NCBI RefSeq assembly: GCF_000516985.1
Contig: NW_006917091.1
Coordinates: 3,865,022-3,929,021 of the forward strand
DNA from: Pestalotiopsis fici W106-1
Taxonomy: Eukaryota; Ascomycota; Sordariomycetes; Amphisphaeriales; Sporocadaceae
Direction: 5' to 3'
Length of the DNA: 64,000 nucleotides
The number at the start of each line of letters is the position of its first letter. Position 1 is the first letter of the stretch. A model generated the notes under the pieces. It did not search any database. It saw only the letters and a program-made list of their open reading frames with translations, and was not told the DNA's origin. Below are positions 1 to 12,637 of this stretch, one piece after another. A program made the position numbers and the translations under genes.

Positions 1-973
1 AAGAAGAATCTATCATGTCGCCGCCACAGAAAGAGCTGCAATAAAAAAATTGAACAAATCAATCTTGAGAGGGATATCGACTTTAATAAGCATAAGAATC
101 GTACTCCAACTCTCTTCAATGCGATGATCAAGTATAGCTGGTACACGCTGGTACAAGCTGCCGGCTTTACCCACCAATACTGGAATAGCGTCTCAATATC
201 AATATAACAATTCTTATTCTGATTATTGTATATTCTTTCTGTCAATATGTTCCATTGAATATGCTATAATGTACTGAGGATCGCAGTCTGAAGAGAAATG
301 TGCTGTGTAGTCAGCAGTGCGTGTTCGAGACCAGAGTCAAGCGGCTGCTGTGACTGTCGACGATGATTCGTTTTTGAATGCTTGTGCTACCAAGAAATCA
401 CTTGCGGCAGCCAATGGCAATTGGAGATAGGTGCAGGCCTCGGCTATCACAGGGCAAAAGCCAGGGAGCTTAGGTGGGGCCAATGAGTTGATGGACCCTG
501 TCTAGCGTCGTGTTAGGAAGGACCCCTGCCTTTCATTGGCGTGTCGTGGGAGCGGTGTGTCTGTTAGCAGGTACCTGGCTCGCCTGGCAAACCCTGGAGC
601 AGCACCTCCATCCAGCGTCAACCGCTGCCGGTAGAAAGAACCAGCTCCCTAACAAACCTCCCCCCAAAACTCAATGCCCGCTTGCCGTGCTACCACCTAC
701 CCCTCCACCAAGTGCCTGCAAGCCAACGACCACAACCTCTCAGGGATCGCCCGCCCCTCACCCAGCTGCGTTAGCAGACACAAGTCCCAAACTCCACACA
801 AAACTATTGCAATTGAATAGAGTCCACACCTCCTTTTGTATTCCTGTTTGTTCCAACTCAGCAAGCGCTGTGCGCAGTGTTCCGTCGAGACTCCAGTCCG
901 TTCGTCCTACTCTCCGACTCCTCCAATTGACCATCGTCGTACCTCAATCTCTCTGCCAGTACCACTATTCATC
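1..973. other. Upstream region of alpha-tubulin
   Basis: No supported gene. The left part is AT-rich. A paired CCAAT element lies at 411-424 and another CCAAT at 480-484. The last 150 bases before the tubulin start are rich in C and T, as is usual for strongly expressed fungal genes. The open frame at 510-977 runs into the tubulin start in another frame and has no recognisable protein content. Confidence 0.7.
411..424. promoter_or_regulatory. Inverted pair of CCAAT boxes
   Basis: CCAAT at 411-415 and its reverse complement ATTGG at 420-424 are separated by four bases, about 550 bp before the alpha-tubulin start. CCAAT is the site of the fungal HapB/C/E (NF-Y) complex. Function here is inferred from sequence only. 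Confidence 0.35.
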
Positions 974-2731
974 ATGAAGGGCGAGGTAAGTCTGTTTGTC
1001 TACTCTCTTGAAATTGGACCTCAAACAAACAAAGAGCTGCCCCGCAGTGAAATGAACTTGCTTCCCTTTCCCCTAAATGCTTGGAAAATGACCAGGCCAA
1101 AGAACATTCGCTTGCTCGGTCATTTGTGCAATTGGCCTTGTCGGCCATGCCATCATCACCGACCCAGGAGCGCTATGCCGCCCTTCCTCGAGTATACATG
1201 ATTGACATCTTCTCGCGTTTGTAGATTCTTCACCTCCATCTCGGTCAGGCTGGTATCCAGCTGGGTAACAGCGCTTGGGAGCTGTAAGTAGTACACCGCT
1301 GCATATCACCACCATTACCGCGATCCTTCGATATCCCCGCGATGCAAGAAATCTTGTAGACTGACCCTGTTCAATCAAAGGTACCTGCTCGAGCATGGCC
1401 TCGGTGCTGACGGTCGTCCCGTCACTCAGGAAGGAAAGGAGCAGGTTGATGGTGGTTCCTACGAGACTTTCTTCACCGAGACCAGCGGCGGCAAATATGT
1501 GCCCCGCTCCATCTTCGTCGATCTTGATCCGTCTCCCGTTGATGAGATCCGAACTGGTGACTACAAGTCGCTCTTTCACCCCGAGCTCTTGATCAGCGGC
1601 AAGGAGGATGCCGCCAACAACTATGCCCGTGGTCACTACACCATCGGAAAGGAGATGGTCGACAATGTCGTGGACCGAATCCGCCGCGTGGCCGATAACT
1701 GCAGTGCTCTGCAAGGTTTCCTGATCTTCCACTCCTTCGGTGGTGGTACTGGTTCTGGTTTCGGTGCTCTCCTCCTCGAGCGTCTGTCTACCGAGTACGG
1801 CAAGAAGTGCAAGCTGGAGTTCGCCGTCTACCCGGCCCCCCGTGTCTCGACCGCCGTTGTTGAGCCTTACAACGCGGTCCTGTCCACTCACAGCACCATC
1901 GAGAACTCGGACTGTACCTTCCTGGTTGACAACGAGGCTGTGTACGATATTTGCAAGAGAAACTTGGACATTCCCCGTCCCAACTACGAGCACTTGAACC
2001 GCCTGATTGCCCAGGTTGTCAGCTCCATCACCTCGTCCCTGCGATTCGATGGTGCCCTCAACGTCGACCTGAACGAGTTCCAGACCAACCTGGTGCCCTA
2101 CCCTCGTATTCACTACCCCTTGATCAGCTACGCCCCCGTGGTGTCTGCTAACAAGAGTTCTCACGAGAGCTTCAAGGTCCACGACCTTACCTTCCAGTGT
2201 AAGTTGCACAAAGGCCTTTTGAATTGAGAAAGTTGCTAAAGTAGAACAGGTTTCGAGCCCAACAACCAAATGGTTGTCTGTGACCCTCGCAATGGAAAGT
2301 ACATGGCCGTTGCCCTGCTGTACCGTGGTGATGTTGTCCCCCGTGACTGCAACTCCGCTATTGCCGCGCTCAAGGCCAAGGCCTCTTTCAACCTGGTCGA
2401 GTGGTGCCCTACCGGTTTCAAGCTGGGTATCAACTACCAGAAGCCCATGGCTGTCCCTACTACCTCGCCCAGCGATGGCGGTCTCGCTTCCGTCGACCGC
2501 TCCGTCTCCATGCTGTCCAACACTACCGCCATTGCCGAGGCTTGGTCGCGACTTGACCACAAGTTCGACCTCATGTACAGCAAGCGTGCCTTTGTCCACT
2601 GGTACGTTGGTGAGGGTATGGAGGAAGGAGAGTTCTCCGAGGCCCGCGAGGATCTGGCTGCTCTGGAGAAGGATTACGAGGAGGTTGCTGCCGACAGCTA
2701 CGCCGACGAGGAGGAGGAGGCCGAGTACTAG
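974..2731 (+). CDS. TUB1: Alpha-tubulin
   Basis: Alpha subunit of the tubulin heterodimer that polymerises into microtubules. Coding exons are 974-985, 1225-1283, 1381-2198 and 2250-2731, giving 456 residues, the normal family length. The first exon holds only four codons (MKGE). Family marks are the N-terminal [15 protein letters not shown], the GTP-binding loop GGGTGSGFG, and the acidic tail ending in EEEEAEY with the usual terminal tyrosine. Residue 40 is glutamine, not the acetylated lysine of animal alpha-tubulins. Codon use is strongly biased to C in third positions, which fits high expression and creates a long spurious open frame on the other strand. Intron 1 is 239 nt. The downstream neighbour is convergent. 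Confidence 0.98.
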
Positions 2732-3851
2732 ACGCAGGGCTTTGGATTATTTATGCAGATGTTCAATACCCCTTTCGTTTTTATACGGCTTCACAAAATT
2801 TTCCTTCTTCATTTCTTGATGGGGCTTCTCTCATGATGGCCAGAAATAAAGGAGCTTGGCTTACCAGCCTAATGGACGTTGGAGTCGTAAAGGATAGAAT
2901 GGAGCTTTCTTGGTCAAGAAAAGGCTAAATTAAACTCGTGATGGATATATTATTGTTTGTTCCAGATATTTGTGCAATATTTGCAGAACCTTCTATTGAT
3001 CGTGTGTGTGCCAAGTTGGTTGAAGTTGATCCGAGAACGAAAATCCAAAACTCAAGAAGTAATTGACCAATGAAACTAGTGAGAGAAAATTATGATCGAA
3101 TATCTTCCTAAACAACATATGGAGGAGGCGAGAAGACGCAAGCATCATGACCAGCCTTGTCATATCGAAAACAAGCGACGTGATTTTTCAGCACTCGGGA
3201 TTGTAAAATTTACTTGAAACACCTTGCCGTTGATGTGTAGCATACTCCAAAGGCAAGCCTTGTACGACCATGCCAATGTATGAACCACATGTAGCCGTGC
3301 CTAAGAATTTATGTTGGTAGGTAGGTAAGCTGGAGGGGCATGCGGACGTGAGGCGCGAAATGGCTTTTGCCGAGTCAAAAGAGTCACACAGCCTCCCCAA
3401 TCACCATGTGTGTGCGTTTGTGTACCTGCATGTCGGGCAATGTCAGATTTCTGGGACAGGTAGGTAGATCCGAGTCCGCGCATGTAAAGTCCATCCATGT
3501 ATGTACGACCTCCAAGTAGTCAGAACCTTCTTTCACGTTGGGGTCCGAGCAAAACAAAACATCAAGGTAGAACCACTCATTGTCAAGGTCAGCAAGCCAG
3601 CAGCAGCCTGATGCAGCGGAGCTCTGCCTCGTCCGGGAGTTCTATAGTTTTATCCAACGGCGCCAATGCAAGAGCAAGATTCTTGTTTAAAAGTAAACAA
3701 ATTAATAGGACATGGGTTTTCCCATCTTGTCATTACAACAGCTGGTGGCTCAAAAATTAGGCACTCGGTGTGTTGCAAGTCCGGTAGGCATTTCTCGGGG
3801 CAAAAAGGGTATGTATAGGTAGTCAAACAAGAAGAAAAAAAAGCCTGCCTT
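2732..3851. other. Convergent intergenic region, alpha-tubulin / NOP12
   Basis: 3' flanks of both genes. No supported gene. It holds TAGGTAGGTA-type motifs at 3311-3325 and 3460-3468. The short open frames here have no recognisable content. Confidence 0.6.
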
Positions 3852-5701
3852 TTAGTTTCTACCACCACTCTTTTTCCACTCTGCGGCTCTTCGTGCTCCG
3901 CGCTTCTTGGCTTGCAACGGAGGTCTCTTCTTGCCCTTGACTTTGCCGAACTTGAGATCCTTTGGCTTGCCATCCTTTGAACTGGCGCGGCGACCCTCAA
4001 AGACAATCTGTTCCGGCGTCTTGATCGTGCTCAGATCCACACCATCACCACCCGCCTTGCTGTCCCTGTGTCTCGGCTTCTTCTCACCACCCTTTAGTCT
4101 TTGTGCCTCGCGCGCGGCGCCTGCGCGTCCAAACAGTCTGCTTGCTCTTCCTGCCAGTGACTTTTGCTCAGGAGTCGCTTTGTGCTTATACTTTGTGCTC
4201 TTAGGTTTGCCGGCAGCACCATCAGAGCCCTTTGCAGCCTCCAGCTTGGCCTTGTTGGTCCGCTCCACAGCCAAGGCTGTCTTCTTGGGGTCCTTGGCAC
4301 GGCTGACTCTCAAAATTCGAGGCAGCATGGGAGGGAATTTCTTGCCGTCGAGCAGCAATGCACCTTCCACATCGTTTGCGTCGTAGAACTGCACGTAGGC
4401 AAATCCTTTTCCTACGCGGGTCTTGGGGTCTCGTGGTAGGCGAACGCTCTCAACTTTGCCTGCGTGTTGGCCAAAGATGCGCCACAGGCCCTCTTCAAAG
4501 TCAGCTGGGACCTTGGTACGCTTCTTTGTCTTGGTCTCTCCATCAGCATCTGTCGTCAACACCGTCTCGTCGTCCACAAAACCCAGATTGCCCACGAAGA
4601 CGCAGCGTCTGTGAGCGATTTGGGCCGGGTGCGCAACACTGTCAGCACGCAAATGGCGATCTAGGACAACAGTGCCATTGAGTGCCTTGAGCGCTGTTCG
4701 TGCGGCTAGAGGTGTCGAGTAAACTGCATAGGCATTGGCAGACTTGGTGGTTGTTTCCATCAGCGACTTTGTGATGAAGGCAGCGCGCTTGGGCATTCCG
4801 CCGCCGGCAGTGGCGACGGAGCGAAAGCGAATGGATTCGATTTTATGCGGACCTGAGGATGCATCCAGATCTGCCAGGGGACTAGCAAGGTGTGTCATGA
4901 GCTCCTTCTTGGCTTTGGAGGAGTTGATAGCCTCGGCGGACACATTGCCGAGAAACAATGTGCGGTTTGCCTTGTCGAGCTCTACATCTGCGTGTTCTTC
5001 CTCGCCGGCCTTTTTAAGCAACGACTCATGCACGATGGGTGTATCATCTTGCTCCTCATCGTCGTCTCCATCAGCCCCGGCTTCTGACTTCTTGCTGGGC
5101 ACCTTTTCGCTGCTCTCGGCGTCGCCTTTCCGTCGCTTCTCCTCGTGCTCGTCATCCTCGGCAAGCTTTTGAAGGTATTTGTCTTCCAGATCCTCGAAGT
5201 CATCCTTGCGCTTTCGTTTTCGGTCCTTTTTCGTCGGCTCAGGCTGCACGGCTTCGTCCTCTGAGTCATCTTGTGCGCTCGCAGAATCCTCCTCCTCTTC
5301 TGCGTCTGACGGTCCGTCTGACGGTCCGTCCTCGTCGTCATCCAGCTCTTCGTCCAGTTCGCTCAGTTCCTCGTCGTCTTCCTCATCTTCATCGTCGCTG
5401 CCTGCAGCTGCCTCCGTAGATGCCTGCACAAGCGGCTTGTGTTCCTTTAGGGGCAACAACTCGGAATATCGAGAAGAAGCAGGTGCTTTAACGGGGCCAG
5501 ACTGTGCAACGTGTCAGTCTGCGCAATGCGCATGTTGAAATCACAGAACTTGGACTTACACTGCTAGCGAAAAGATCATCCAAAGACTTGTCGATGTTCG
5601 CCTTGGAGGCTGCAAGCCCTGAGGATTTCCTAGATAAAGCAAGTTAACATGATTGAACTGACGAGAGATTGATAAGTGGTTTCCTCTTACCCTTTGGCCA
5701 T
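3852..5701 (-). CDS. NOP12: Nucleolar RNA-binding protein Nop12
   Basis: Nop12 is a nucleolar RRM protein needed for large-subunit pre-rRNA processing. Exons on the minus strand are 5701-5691, 5629-5560 and 5501-3852, encoding 576 residues. The first exon has only 11 nt. The protein has a short leader, a long acidic region rich in D, E and S with basic KDRKRKRK and KRRK patches (about residues 60-185), RRM 1 starting at NRTLFLGN (about 206), and RRM 2 starting at RRCVFVGNLGF (about 326) with RNP1 KGFAYVQF at about 392-399. The C-terminus is lysine- and arginine-rich, ending GARRAAEWKKSGGRN. The order acidic stretch, two RRMs, basic tail is that of Nop12. Its start faces the DEP1-like gene across 522 bp. 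Confidence 0.93.
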
Positions 5702-6223
5702 GGCGCTTGTTTGCGTGCTGCAGAAAAGTTCTTGTGTGTATGGGCGAGAAAGCTTCAGTTTGTCAATAACCCCACGACTGGTAGGTGTAGGCCATTGGAA
5801 AAAAGTTGTAGGAGCCGATAACGATAAGCCAGCTGCGGACCCGCCAAAACGACAGGGGTACTCACTGGGCGGCAGCTCGGTCTTTCCTACGTAGGTCACA
5901 AAACGCCCGCCTTTCCTTCCTCTCTCAAAGTGCCTGGATGGTGATGCCACACCCTCTCCTCCCAATCTCGAATCCAGCTTGACCAGAGGACCAGGACTCG
6001 AGCGCTTTTGCTGACAAACTTCCCATGACCCTCTTCGTATTACCAAAAGCATTAATCTGTCACCAATCGTTTCTTTTATGATCCTCTGCATCTTGCGAAA
6101 ATCGGCGTCAACAAAACACCTGACCCCAATTAGCGCTGCCCCCGACAGCTGCTCAATCTCAATCACGATCGCCGACTCGGACAGGACGCTTCACGCAGGC
6201 TTGGCCTATACAACTTTGCTGCA
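5702..6223. promoter_or_regulatory. Divergent promoter NOP12 / DEP1-like
   Basis: 522 bp shared 5' region between two divergent genes. CCAAT cores lie at 6063-6067 and 6126-6130 and a reverse one (ATTGG) at 5793-5797. No coding content is supported; the minus-strand frame at 5687-6166 runs through the NOP12 start and is a shadow. Confidence 0.55.
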
Positions 6224-8347
6224 ATGGCGACCGCCGAAACAGCGCCGCCTTTAACCATACAGCCTCCGGCTATCGAGCCGCTCTCGGACGACGATGGCTC
6301 GAGCCCACTCTCCGACCTGGGCGGCTCTCAAAACGACCTGGAGCTCCCAGACGACAGCCCTCGACCTGTCCGCGAAGAGCCGAGCGACGACGAAGGCAAC
6401 GATACCGAGGCAGAGACCGAGCGGCTCTATCCTACACCGCACAACCCCACCCGTCACACTGACGCTCTAGGCGGGGGCCCGACCTTTGAGCGGACGCCGA
6501 CTAAGCTTCGGCAGGGCACTCGCGTCGACGACGACGAAGATGAACCACTATCAGAGCTTCAGGGCTCATTTACATCGAGTCCTCCTCGTGCTCACAGCTC
6601 TGGCCCGCCTAGTGCTGAGAAATTGCAGTCTCCGACCCTTGACATCCTCGCCGAGGCCGCGGCAGCCCAATTTTCTGATGCGCGAAAGCGAAAGCGCTCG
6701 TCACAACCACCAGATAACAACGAAGAAGATCAGCCTTCACGGAAACGCTCTGCATCGCCTTTCGCCGCTGGTCAAGCTGACCAGGATGGCGATGTTGCCA
6801 TGGCAGATGACGAGGAGCCTTCGACGAACACCAACAGTGGTGACGAGGCCGTTCTGCAGTCGGCCACAAATGGAGACATTGACGAACAAGGCGATGAAGC
6901 AGATGCTGAAGCACAGATTGAGGAAGAATCGCGCGCACAGAGGCAGTCTCGAGCAGGTTCGAAGAAGCGCAAATCCGCACGAGCAGAAAGCGATGAGCCA
7001 ATGGAGGAAGCTGCTGATGGCACGACTGCCGAAGAAGATGGCCAACATACAGGAGATGACGAGCAAGCCGAAGCTGATATCGATGAGGAGGCCGAGGCTG
7101 CTCAGAGGACTGAGGAAGAACGTATGCAGCAAACCCTCGTCGTTACTCCATTGCACATACTAACGAAATCGACAGTCGAACGAAAGAAAGCAGCATTTGA
7201 TATGTTAACAAACATAGAAAAGCAATTCGCTACGTTCAGGGAAAGGTGCGCGCATCTGCTTCAGCTATAAACACAAGGTGGCTAACGATTCGACAGGCTG
7301 TACGAAGAAAGGCTCGACCAATTGAACAGGGAAGAGGCTATGCTCAAAGCCGACAACCCTACGCACCCAGATTACTTAGCCATGATGGGTTGCATCAATG
7401 ATCGGCGAGATGAGAAGCTGCGCATAGCTGAGAACGAGTTCGCATTGAATATTGACACCTTAGGGAGATGGGCAGTCGCCAGACGCGCCCAAATCCATTC
7501 ACAATACTACCAAGATGTGCGAGAGACCAGGGAAAGAATCCTTGGTGAGCTTGGCCAGTACTGGTATGCCATTCAACACGAAAGACGGAAGCACGCCAAC
7601 AACGTACACGACTTCGGTCTCCGCTTTCCCCAGACCCAGCCGCAAAGAGTCCGCGATGCAATGGCCTACAATAAGGAAGTGGCCATTTTGTCAGGCATTG
7701 CCAAGTACGAGGGTATGCCTGCTGCACCGGATATGCGCGGCGCATCTGCACAAGAATTTGAGGATGATTTCGAAGCCATGACTGTAAGTCTTTACTAGTC
7801 TACTTGACTTTGCCTACTTGCAAGTATGTACATGCTAACATTGCTTTGACAGCGTGGAAGAGCACCCGTGGCACAACATCATGAACCTGCCAGATCAGTC
7901 TATTCTGATATAAGAGGCATACCGCCATTTGGCCAAGGATTAAGTGCTGCCGCTGAGCAGTTTATAGAACAAAATGCCTGGGCAAACCCTCGTCACCCAT
8001 CCAACGCCCATTTGCTGCAGCGGCAGCACTCGCAACACGAGCCTCGGAGGCGTAGTCCGGCTGCGGAAGCATCAAGCTCGCGCCGCCATTCACACCAACG
8101 CCCACCCTTCTCTTCAAGCACAATATCAAACGCGTCAAACTATACTCCGTATAATGCAAATGCCGCAACCTCGAATCATGTAAACCGAGCTCCGACGACG
8201 TCCCCCGAGACTACACGCGCTGCAAGCCTGCTGGAACAGACGAGTGTTAGAAGCATGAAAGCTGCTGCTGCTGCCGCCGCCGCCGCCGAAGCTGAACAGG
8301 GGAGGGCTGTTAAAAGGGAAGCCGCTCCTCCAGTAGGCGGCTTTTGA
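6224..8347 (+). CDS. DEP1: Dep1/Sds3-like subunit of the Rpd3L histone deacetylase complex
   Basis: Exons 6224-7245, 7297-7783 and 7853-8347 encode 667 residues. The N-terminal half is low-complexity and acidic (LSDDDGSSPLSDLGG, later runs of D and E between basic patches), as in fungal Dep1. The conserved Sds3-type domain begins around KAAFDMLTNIEKQFATFRER (about residue 320), crosses the first intron and continues through LNREEAML, HPDYLAMMGCINDRRDEKL and YYQDVRETRERIL to about residue 470. Sds3/Dep1 proteins scaffold the class I deacetylase Rpd3 in gene repression. The C-terminus is S/P/H-rich and carries a run of nine alanines. Both introns have good GTAAGT-type or acceptable donors, and intron 1 has a GCTAAC branch site. 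Dep1 rather than Sds3 is favoured by the acidic N-terminus. Confidence 0.85.
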
Positions 8348-8847
8348 AATCCGAAAATCGGGAGTCTCGTGTGACCCAGGATTTGGAATATCTTGGTCAT
8401 CATTCGACCCAGCGTCGCTGTATTAGGCGCGCAAGTGGTACCTACAGATTACTCTTTTTGCATCTTGGCTTGGAGCTTGCGGCGTTCCCTTATTGAATTA
8501 TGATACACATGGAGGCATCGACATAGCTGGGTATTTTCTTTTACTGTGCCTGCAATGCAAGGTTCGGCACAAACCATACGGCGTTTATCGGATATATGGG
8601 ATTCGGTTGATTGGTACATATGGGCAACGTATCCCTTCTACACTTTGATACAGGTTCAGAGGCGTCTCAACATTCCTAGTTTCAATGCTCAATCATGAGC
8701 CACGATACCATTTCTTTTTCGAATCAATTGTAGTCAAAATAACAGTCAATGGTTTGCCACCAACGCCGAGTGATGCCGTGTTGTTTTACATGTAATATTC
8801 TTGTCCTCTAATTCAGAATGTGCGGTTTGGAGAGCTGTCTTGTCGAT
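8348..8847. other. Convergent intergenic region, DEP1-like / COA3
   Basis: 3' flanks of both genes. I see no gene, repeat or clear regulatory element in it. Confidence 0.6.
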
Positions 8848-9210
8848 TCAAGACTTGTTTGCCGGTTGCTGCGGTACATCAGGGACCTTGACGTCTGTGA
8901 ATTCATCCTGGCCGATGGCCTTGATCGTGTAGACATCTGCTGAGCATCAGCTGGCATGTTCTCGAGTAGGAAATCGACCGGGAAACCGGCTACGCACAAA
9001 CTCCGATGGCGAAAGCAGCGATGCCAGAGCCGACAAGGGCGTTCTTGAGGAGATATGGCCTGCGTGCGCGAATCAGCGCAGGCGAGTGCGCATTCTTGTT
9101 GTAGTACGACGAGTTTCCGTAGCCACTGTTTAGAGTAACATGGTAAGTCAAATTGTCATCACCAGTCGGGATCGCAGAAAGCGAAGAGGATATGCAAGGT
9201 ACCTTGGCAT
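8848..9210 (-). CDS. COA3: Cytochrome c oxidase assembly factor 3
   Basis: Coa3 is a small single-pass mitochondrial inner-membrane protein that binds newly made Cox1 and couples its translation to assembly of complex IV. Minus-strand exons are 9210-9203 (8 nt), 9125-8998 and 8936-8848, encoding 74 residues. Family marks are SSYY, then ALIRARRPYLLKNAL, the transmembrane segment LVGSGIAAFAIGVYVYTI (about residues 33-50), and the tail GQDEFTDVKVPDVP. The intron positions are fixed by phase: the donor GTGCGT at 8997 and the acceptor at 8937 join the membrane helix to TIKAIGQDEF. The gene is easy to miss because no single open frame exceeds about 45 relevant residues. Confidence 0.92.
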
Positions 9211-10096
9211 CTTGAATTGATTCTGTATAATTTGCGCAGATCTGATTGCGACAGGAATGCGATCGATGATTGTCAAGTCTCAAAATAATAATTCCTGGCA
9301 GAGACGACCAGTCATTCGATATCCCATCATCAATCGGGAGCTAGACTAGGCTGAAGCTAGGCACAAGAAGATTGATAGGCACATATTCTTTGTAAATGCA
9401 TATTGCTGTACCGAACCAGGAACTTTTTTTCTTTTTCTTCTGGCTGCAAGGGTCAGCAGCGCTAGAGCATTTGGGCTCTCGCGCACCCGTGAAACAAAGC
9501 AGCTTCTCTCTCCGTTTGATATGCCAGAATTCCCCTTCTCATCAATTCACAACCAGTGTACAGGGCAACATCGTCGGAGCGCAGTGACGAGTCGCCACAT
9601 GGACACAATCTAAGTAATTGAAGCTCAATCAGTGCGATGCCCAGGGTCTGAGCACGGCATCTCAACAACAGGAAAGGAGCCCATCTTGGACTCTTTGGGG
9701 AGCCTTGGAAGCTACCTGCAGCTCGGGTGCAGTTCGCCATTCCCTGTCTGCTGTTAGGCGCGTGCTTTCTCCACGGTCCCGCTACGAAGCTTACCTCACC
9801 TACCCATACACGCGCGCCAGCTGCGATCCGATCTTCGAATTGACATCACCAGCTTCTGCAGCGAAACACGACATCACCTTTCTCGAATGCGTCGTCGCCC
9901 AATTTACCCAAAGTCGGTCAAGCAGCCTTCAGCCACCATTAATTATTGGATATGCGCAGTTTAGATGCTACGCCAGTCATTCACAGCAGCAGATTGTCGC
10001 AGGGTTGTTTTCAATCGCCATCGTAGCTGTCCCTGATCTGCCTGATATTCTGTACTACAAGCTCTACTTTCCCAACATTGCCATCTCGCCATCAAT
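9211..10096. promoter_or_regulatory. Divergent promoter COA3 / PTA1
   Basis: 886 bp between divergent starts. A frame of 236 codons (9618-10328) overlaps the PTA1 start in a different phase and has no family features, so I read it as non-coding. I see no further element. Confidence 0.5.
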
Positions 10097-12637
10097 ATGG
10101 CCACAGACAGCAGGCTATCGGTCCCTGACCAGATTCGCCAGCTCGCTGATGCTCGTAAGCTCGTCCTCGGCGATGTTAGTTACTATGGCCAGGTCATCCA
10201 AGCAACACTTCCAATTTTTGGCCCTACGGCGCATGTTGAACTTCGTCGATGGGGCGCCGAATTTTTGGCCGAAGCCTTCGCAACGCCCGCAGTACCGCTC
10301 AGCCAGAAGGAGACGCTCTCGCTCCTAATACTCGACACACTCAAGGCTTTGGTTGAGGATCCGAACCAAGATGTCTTGGTGTTGCGCAGTGTCATTCAGA
10401 CAGCAGCTAGTGTATATCCTCTTGCGATGAGGTGGATGTAGGTCAATTCCCCTTGTTCCCGTCATCTCGTAGGCAGGAGCCCGTAGACATTCCCGCGTAG
10501 AATCGGCTGTGCTTGTAACTGTCTGCAAGAGCTCTGCAACCAAGTCGAATGCCAGCCGCTCCCCAAAATCAATTCAACATTGACAATTGTTCGCCTAAAG
10601 AAATCAACGTGCTGATCATGCAATGCCACCAGAATCTCCAATGCCTACGATACCAACACGTGGAAGACCATCACTGCGATCAAGGCAAGGGTGCTGGGAC
10701 TGTGGGAGTCAGCTCCCTTGACGTTGCGCATATGCTGCATCAAGTTCGCACAAAGAGTTATTCTAGCCCAAACACCAAGCATCAACCCCGAACCCAGAGT
10801 AGGTGATTCCTAATCATCTTGGTGAAATGAAGAATATAGAAATGCTGATAGTCTTTAGCGAGGCGATCCGCTCGACATTTCTTTGAACATGGTCCCACGC
10901 GACCATTCGGTACTCAACGTCAACGCCATGGAAGCCGAGGCCACTGGGCTTCTCGACCGAATGCTCAGCGTCTTGCAAGAGAGCAGGTATGGTTGTAGAA
11001 TTTCTGTCATACAGGCCCCGTGACTAACCATCTCTCTTGTCTGCTTTACAGCGATGTTCTCACGGTGGATGCAACCTTGAATACGTTGTCCATACTCATT
11101 CGAATGAGACCCATGACATCCAATAAGATATTGAACGCTATAATGAGCTTCAATCCCCTGAAGCTCGCGACTACACCCATGACACCCAAGACGAAAGTAA
11201 TCATTAGGTCTCTAGAAAAGACGACACGGATGCTGTGCATGCATTTGTCCAGACGGTATGCTCCTCTAAACTTCAAAGTTCACAGCATTATTGCTTACAT
11301 CGCCATCCAGGGATACCAAAGGCGTCTTGGCCCAGCGAATGCAGCCATATCTAGATCGCCTATCTCAGGCAAGAGCCGAGCTACTTGATGGTGCCAGCCG
11401 CAAGCGAGCTCTGACAGAGATGGATGGAACGGAAGCAAAGCGTCAACGCACGTCGCCCGCGCTTCCCGATCTCGAGATTACACCCTTGTCACCGGGATCC
11501 CACTCATTGGCCGATGTATTTACTTTCACCAAGAACGAGGGACTCAGAAATTTCGATGTCGCTCTCGTCCCGGCACCAGTAGCCGCCAAGGTCAGCATCA
11601 ACACTTTGGCTCGGATAGACCCCAACCTTCTGGAGAGGGCTATCAACGGTGTACGAGATAGGCTGGTAGAGCTACATAAGGCCGCCGAGAAGCCACTTAA
11701 TCCGGAAACCACGGCACTAGACGTCGAAGATGACGATGATTACGAGCCGGATTATTACGCGGCCGAGGATACCGAACAGATTCTCAACAAACTCGACTCG
11801 GAGCCATCAGTGCAGCGTGGCGAATTGCAGAAGCCAGTTGTACTAGGAACTTTGGCACTGCCGACATTCAAGCTGCCACCACCACCACCATTGGAGCCGG
11901 AGCAAGCTGTCAAGGTTGGTCAGGGCACAGTGACTCGGGTCTTTGGCGTCATGAGCACTCTTGACGACCCCTCAACAAAGAAGACAAAATCTGGCATAAA
12001 CAGATTGGCTGCCAGCTCGTTCGATCGCGAGTCTTGGATCACTATCATCACCCGACTAGCCACGCGCGCCTCAGCAGGCCTAGACGATATACATGTCAAG
12101 GACGAAGAGAAGTCTCTCGCAACGAGCGGCATCAGCTTGAGCAATTCGATACGCGAATCACTTTATGTCTATGTGCTTGAAGATTTCCGAAAGCGTATAG
12201 ACATTGCAGTTTCCTGGTTGAGCGAGGAGTGGTATAATGATCAGATTCAACAAAAAGCAGCATCGGAAGATGGGCGGGATGTACCTGCCCACTACGATAA
12301 GTGGGCATTGCGTCTAATTGAGGGATTCATTCCCTATCTTCATGCCCAGGATAAGGTGCTCACACGGTTTTTGAGCGAAATCCCTGGCTTAAACAGGGAT
12401 ATTCTTGGCCGTGTCAAGACTTTATGTCGGGATCCTAGTACGGTCAACCTCGCATTGACCAGTCTTCTTTACATGGTCATGATGCGCCCGCCGGTCAGAG
12501 AAATAGCATTAGATGCTGTCCAAGACATTTGGTTGGAATATGACGAGGCCCGAGCCATGGCCGGAAAGTACCTTACGAAATGGCGTCCTGGGTTTATAGA
12601 ACAACAAAAGCAGCTCCAGGCTGCCAATGGCGCATAG
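10097..12637 (+). CDS. PTA1: Symplekin/Pta1, mRNA 3'-end processing scaffold
   Basis: Pta1/symplekin is the scaffold of the cleavage and polyadenylation factor. Exons are 10097-10437, 10633-10798, 10859-10986, 11052-11255 and 11311-12637, encoding 721 residues. The N-terminal helical-repeat domain is recognisable: QIRQLADARKLVLGD, HVELRRWGAEFLAEAF, VYPLAMRWI, then NTWKTITAIKARVLGLWES and LRICCIKFAQRVILAQTP. A second conserved block is PLDISLNMVPRDHSVLN. The C-terminal half includes RKRALTEMDGTEAKRQR and a helical region ending near residue 715. Intron 1 (195 nt) is longer than the others; its acceptor at 10632 was chosen because it alone restores RWIISNAYDT in frame. Confidence 0.92.

Noticed and set aside
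1073..2599. 508-codon open frame antisense to alpha-tubulin
   Set aside because: It mirrors the strongly C-biased third positions of the tubulin gene, crosses tubulin introns and exons alike, and its translation is V/G/L-rich without domain features.
9618..10328. 236-codon frame at the PTA1 start
   Set aside because: Out of phase with the clearly conserved PTA1 exon 1 and lacks recognisable content.
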